Below, piece by piece: positions 4,469 to 6,286 of a stretch of DNA of 6,286 nt. The notes under the pieces were generated by a model, which was given only the letters and a program-made list of their open reading frames with translations, did no database searches and was not told the origin of the DNA. The stretch covers positions 1-6,286 of the forward strand of contig DATLTV010000009.1 in assembly GCA_035533375.1 (NCBI GenBank), read 5' to 3'. Made by a program: the position numbers and the translations under genes. Origin of the DNA: DATLTV01 sp035533375. Lineage in GTDB: Bacteria; Patescibacteriota; Minisyncoccia; UBA6257; 2-01-FULL-56-20. Within the stretch, counting starts at the first letter, position 1; every line of letters begins with the position of its first letter.

Positions 4469-5710
4469 TTACTGATACTGTATGTAGCTTGGCTGCGGGC
4501 TGAGTTTCAGGACCTCCGCCGGCGGCATAAGATGGCTCGATGACGCGATGGCATCGTTTCGATAGAACAATTTGAAGCCGGTGAACTGGACTGGTTCCGG
4601 AGCGATGACGTTTGTGTACGTACCGATCTTTTTCGCGGGATTGCCGAAGCCGTCCATGTCCATCACGATCTGCACTTCCGGGCTTGGCGCGATGTTTTTA
4701 TAATCCGTGACCATGTCTTCGGTGAAGCGGTGTACGACGAGGATTTTCGGCGGCAGATTGTTTTGCCGCACGAGGTTCGCGAGGTACTGTGCCGCGAAGT
4801 TTATGTTTGCGGCGTCGAGCGTACCGATCACGGTGCCGGGGCGCTCGCCTGCGTGCATCGCGAATTCCGGATCAAGCGAGAGCTCCACGTTCGGCAGTTT
4901 CAAAAAGTTGCCGAGCAGCGGCACTTCCGTTTCCACACTGCTTAGCCCTACCTGGATGTCCAAAAACACGATGCCGTTGATCTGGTTCGCGAGCGCTATT
5001 GCTTTTTCGATCTGGTTCGCGGGCATGCGCGCGCGGTATTTGCCGTCGGCTCCTGCGCTCGCCTGCGCGGAGACGGCGATGTAATCGAGCGCGGGCATGA
5101 CAGGCGTCGCGGGATCCGCCGCGGCCCACATGGCCGTCGTTGAAGCGAGCATGGCGAGCATTTGCGGGACAGGATACTCTCCAAGCACGCCCATTTGCGT
5201 CGAATAAAAATTTCCGTAATACGCGACAATCCGCTTGAAGGGAAGAATGGCGCCGGCATCGGGATACGGCGCGGTTTTCACGGGCCAGGCGCTCCGCACG
5301 GTGGAAGTCGTGTATATAATAGTGGTAGTGACCACGCCCGTTGGCAGGGTCGAGGTAACTTTTGATTTGGTCGTGATTACGCGGAGATTCGCGAGCGCAA
5401 AGAGCTTTGCGTTGTATGCGGCGATGTCTATCGGGGTAAGTGGCAGGAATGTGCCGGTGGATGAAGACGAGGGAACGAATACATCCGGCATGGCCGACGT
5501 TGCCGTTCCCGCTACGCGCACCCCAGTGCTCTGCGTCGTCGTCGCGTTCGCGACCGGCGGATCGCCGGGACGTATCGTGAGCACCCGTGGCGGGACGGCA
5601 AATATGAAAACCGCGTAGGCAACGCATGCCGCGCATAACGCCATTCCGCCTATCGCGGGCCAGGATTGCTTGTTATGGGTCGGTTCGGTTGGCGTACTAT
5701 CTGTTTTCAT
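4469..5710 (-). CDS. Membrane-anchored extracytoplasmic protein of uncharacterised, probably TIM-barrel-like family
   Basis: The 413-residue protein starts at the ATG at 5710; a TTG two codons upstream is a less likely start. One hydrophobic segment (about 19-39) follows a polar N-terminus, so it is a signal anchor or uncleaved signal. No lipobox is seen at a cleavage point. Residues ~50-140 form a Thr/Ser/Pro/Val-rich low-complexity linker. The folded domain (~158-413) has strand-like segments ending in conserved-looking polar residues: RIVAYYGNF (160-168), GIVFLDIQ (246-253), ELSLDPEF (276-283), KILVVHRF (322-329) and IVMDMDGFG (348-356), and ends PQPSYIQYQ. This order resembles an uncharacterised family I recall from secreted actinobacterial and Patescibacteria proteins (AYYG...LD-Q...LDPEW...LP-K...VH-F...MDG-G). 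Alternating strands with acidic ends suggest a TIM barrel and possibly a glycan-acting enzyme; the function is inference. The stop is TAA; no clear Shine-Dalgarno sequence or promoter was found. Confidence 0.85.
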   Translation of the reverse strand: MKTDSTPTEPTHNKQSWPAIGGMALCAACVAYAVFIFAVPPRVLTIRPGDPPVANATTTQSTGVRVAGTATSAMPDVFVPSSSSTGTFLPLTPIDIAAYNAKLFALANLRVITTKSKVTSTLPTGVVTTTIIYTTSTVRSAWPVKTAPYPDAGAILPFKRIVAYYGNFYSTQMGVLGEYPVPQMLAMLASTTAMWAAADPATPVMPALDYIAVSAQASAGADGKYRARMPANQIEKAIALANQINGIVFLDIQVGLSSVETEVPLLGNFLKLPNVELSLDPEFAMHAGERPGTVIGTLDAANINFAAQYLANLVRQNNLPPKILVVHRFTEDMVTDYKNIAPSPEVQIVMDMDGFGNPAKKIGTYTNVIAPEPVQFTGFKLFYRNDAIASSSHLMPPAEVLKLSPQPSYIQYQ

Positions 5711-6020
5711 ATACAAAGTCGAATCCCAACCTTGATTCTTCGTCGCCCCGCTACGCGGGACTCGTTCGGGACCGTTAAATTTCTAAACGCACACATTCAT
5801 TCTATCGAATTCAGCACTTCCTCGCTTCGGAATCGGGGGAGGGTATTGATCGACCGGTCCCGATCTCGGATCGAAGGAGAATAACGGAACATTGTGGAAC
5901 ACAAAAGGATAGCAAAAATCGTACTCCATCTTATTATAGACAGCTTCCTGAGCCTTGGGAATATGAGCTATGGACCATTCCCGCGGAAATGTTGGCCTAG
6001 TTTGGCCATAAAGCCATCTA
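5711..6020. other. Non-coding stretch with small hairpins; no supported gene
   Basis: This region is the 5' flank of the minus-strand 4469-5710 gene and then becomes AT-richer to the right. Small structures seen are GAATC/GATTC (5721-5725, 5734-5738), CCCGC-TAC-GCGGG (5747-5759) followed by CTCGTTCGGGACC, the palindrome GACCGGTC (5852-5859), and CGATC-TCG-GATCG (5861-5873) directly before AAGGAG (5874-5879). That AAGGAG has no ATG within reach. A GTG at 5894 opens a 60-codon frame that I do not accept as a gene. No convincing promoter for the 4469-5710 gene was found here. Confidence 0.5.
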
Positions 6021-6048
6021 TTGACTTTTTTGTCAAATCTGCTAAAAT
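6021..6048 (+). promoter_or_regulatory. Sigma-70-type promoter of the right-edge gene
   Basis: TTGACT (6021-6026, 5/6) and TAAAAT (6043-6048, 5/6) are separated by 16 bp, with TG at the extended -10 position (TGC before TAAAAT). This is the best promoter in the window. Transcription would start near 6055 and give a leader of about 45 bases. TTGAC-N6-GTCAA (6021-6025, 6032-6036) is an inverted repeat spanning the -35 and the spacer, a possible repressor operator. Confidence 0.7.
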
Positions 6049-6098
6049 GGACGGCAGTAGTCCTGAAAGGCAGTAAAATTCTCCGAGGAGGGTAATGA

Positions 6099-6286
6099 AT
6101 GTCAACCGTAGCGGTATCCCCGAGAACTCCAGCAGTTCAATCACAACCGTCACCGACAGATTCCTTATCCGGGCGCAAGGTCAAAACGCAGGACGTTCTC
6201 AGATTTTTTGGCACGACCAAGCTACCGGAAAATCCGGTTTCATTGCCATTTTTCCTGCAGTCGACGCACTGTGCCGGTTGCAGTCG
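6099..6286 (+). CDS. Start of a plus-strand gene, cut by the right edge; product unknown
   Basis: A strong Shine-Dalgarno sequence, AGGAGG (6086-6091), lies 7 bases before the ATG at 6099, behind the good promoter at 6021-6048. The 62 visible residues begin MSTVAVSPRTPAVQSQPSPT, a Ser/Pro-rich and probably disordered segment. They continue with KVKTQDVLRFFG (28-38) and end in a Cys-containing STHCAGCS, which could be part of a metal-binding CxxC motif. I do not recognise the protein. A second ATG at 6095, in another frame and only 3 bases from the AGGAGG, is also open to the end of the window (64 codons, starting MNVNRSGIPENSSSS) and has RNY-like codons. The frame is therefore not settled: ribosome binding site spacing favours 6099 and codon pattern slightly favours 6095. 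The canonical promoter and ribosome binding site differ from the other genes here. Confidence 0.5.
   Translation, partial: MSTVAVSPRTPAVQSQPSPTDSLSGRKVKTQDVLRFFGTTKLPENPVSLPFFLQSTHCAGCS

Noticed and set aside
4872..5636. 254-codon minus-strand frame within the 4469-5710 gene
   Set aside because: It is a shifted frame of the extracytoplasmic protein gene, Arg/His-rich and without structure; the 413-residue frame has an anchor helix and family-like motifs.
86..5710. Absence of TGA stops (TAG, TAA, TAG, TAG, TAA) as a sign of UGA recoding
   Set aside because: Five genes are too few to judge, there is no in-frame TGA in any of them, and glycine and tryptophan are encoded normally.
5894..6076. 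60-codon plus-strand frame from a GTG with AAGGAG upstream
   Set aside because: The AAGGAG is 14 bases from the GTG, the frame contains the strong promoter at 6021-6048, and the peptide shows no features. A real small protein cannot be excluded.
5968..6153. 61-codon minus-strand frame at the right end
   Set aside because: It overlaps the promoter and ribosome binding site of the right-edge gene and has no initiation signal of its own.

Overview
The window reads as ordinary bacterial chromosome: six protein genes (five complete, one cut by the right edge), compact, standard genetic code, GC roughly 55-58% by eye over most of its length and visibly lower in the last ~550 bp. Several genes begin only a few bases after a -10-like hexamer and have no Shine-Dalgarno sequence. 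The mix of a DUF2914 membrane protein, a Thr/Ser-rich membrane-anchored protein and short-leader genes suggests a Patescibacteria (Candidate Phyla Radiation) type genome. That placement is an inference; no rRNA or ribosomal protein gene is present to test it.

Layout. Positions 1-85 hold no gene I can support. An OmpR/PhoB-family response regulator lies on the minus strand at 86-757, with a plausible promoter and a 9-bp direct repeat just upstream. At 982-2097 (minus) is a multi-pass membrane protein ending in a DUF2914 domain; a REP-like hairpin repeat lies just past its stop codon. At 2195-2896 (minus) is a four-helix membrane protein of unknown function, separated from the DUF2914 gene by a terminator-like hairpin. 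A 154-bp divergent control region containing a tandem 11-bp repeat separates it from a complete DEAD-box RNA helicase at 3051-4274 (plus). The helicase converges on a membrane-anchored extracytoplasmic protein at 4469-5710 (minus). The gap between these two holds a perfect 38-bp palindrome and a cluster of REP-like half-repeats. Positions 5711-6098 carry no convincing gene. They hold small hairpins and, at the right end, a good sigma-70-type promoter and strong ribosome binding site leading into a partial plus-strand gene from 6099.

The genes do not form an obvious pathway. Three are envelope proteins with no established substrate. The response regulator has no visible histidine kinase partner inside the window, and the helicase is a housekeeping RNA-remodelling enzyme. 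The most interesting material is intergenic: direct repeats spaced like OmpR-family operators, the REP-like repeats shared by two gene 3' ends, the 38-bp palindrome, and the contrast between near-leaderless starts and the one canonical ribosome binding site at the right edge. I saw no CRISPR array, tRNA, rRNA, transposase, toxin-antitoxin pair or defence gene.
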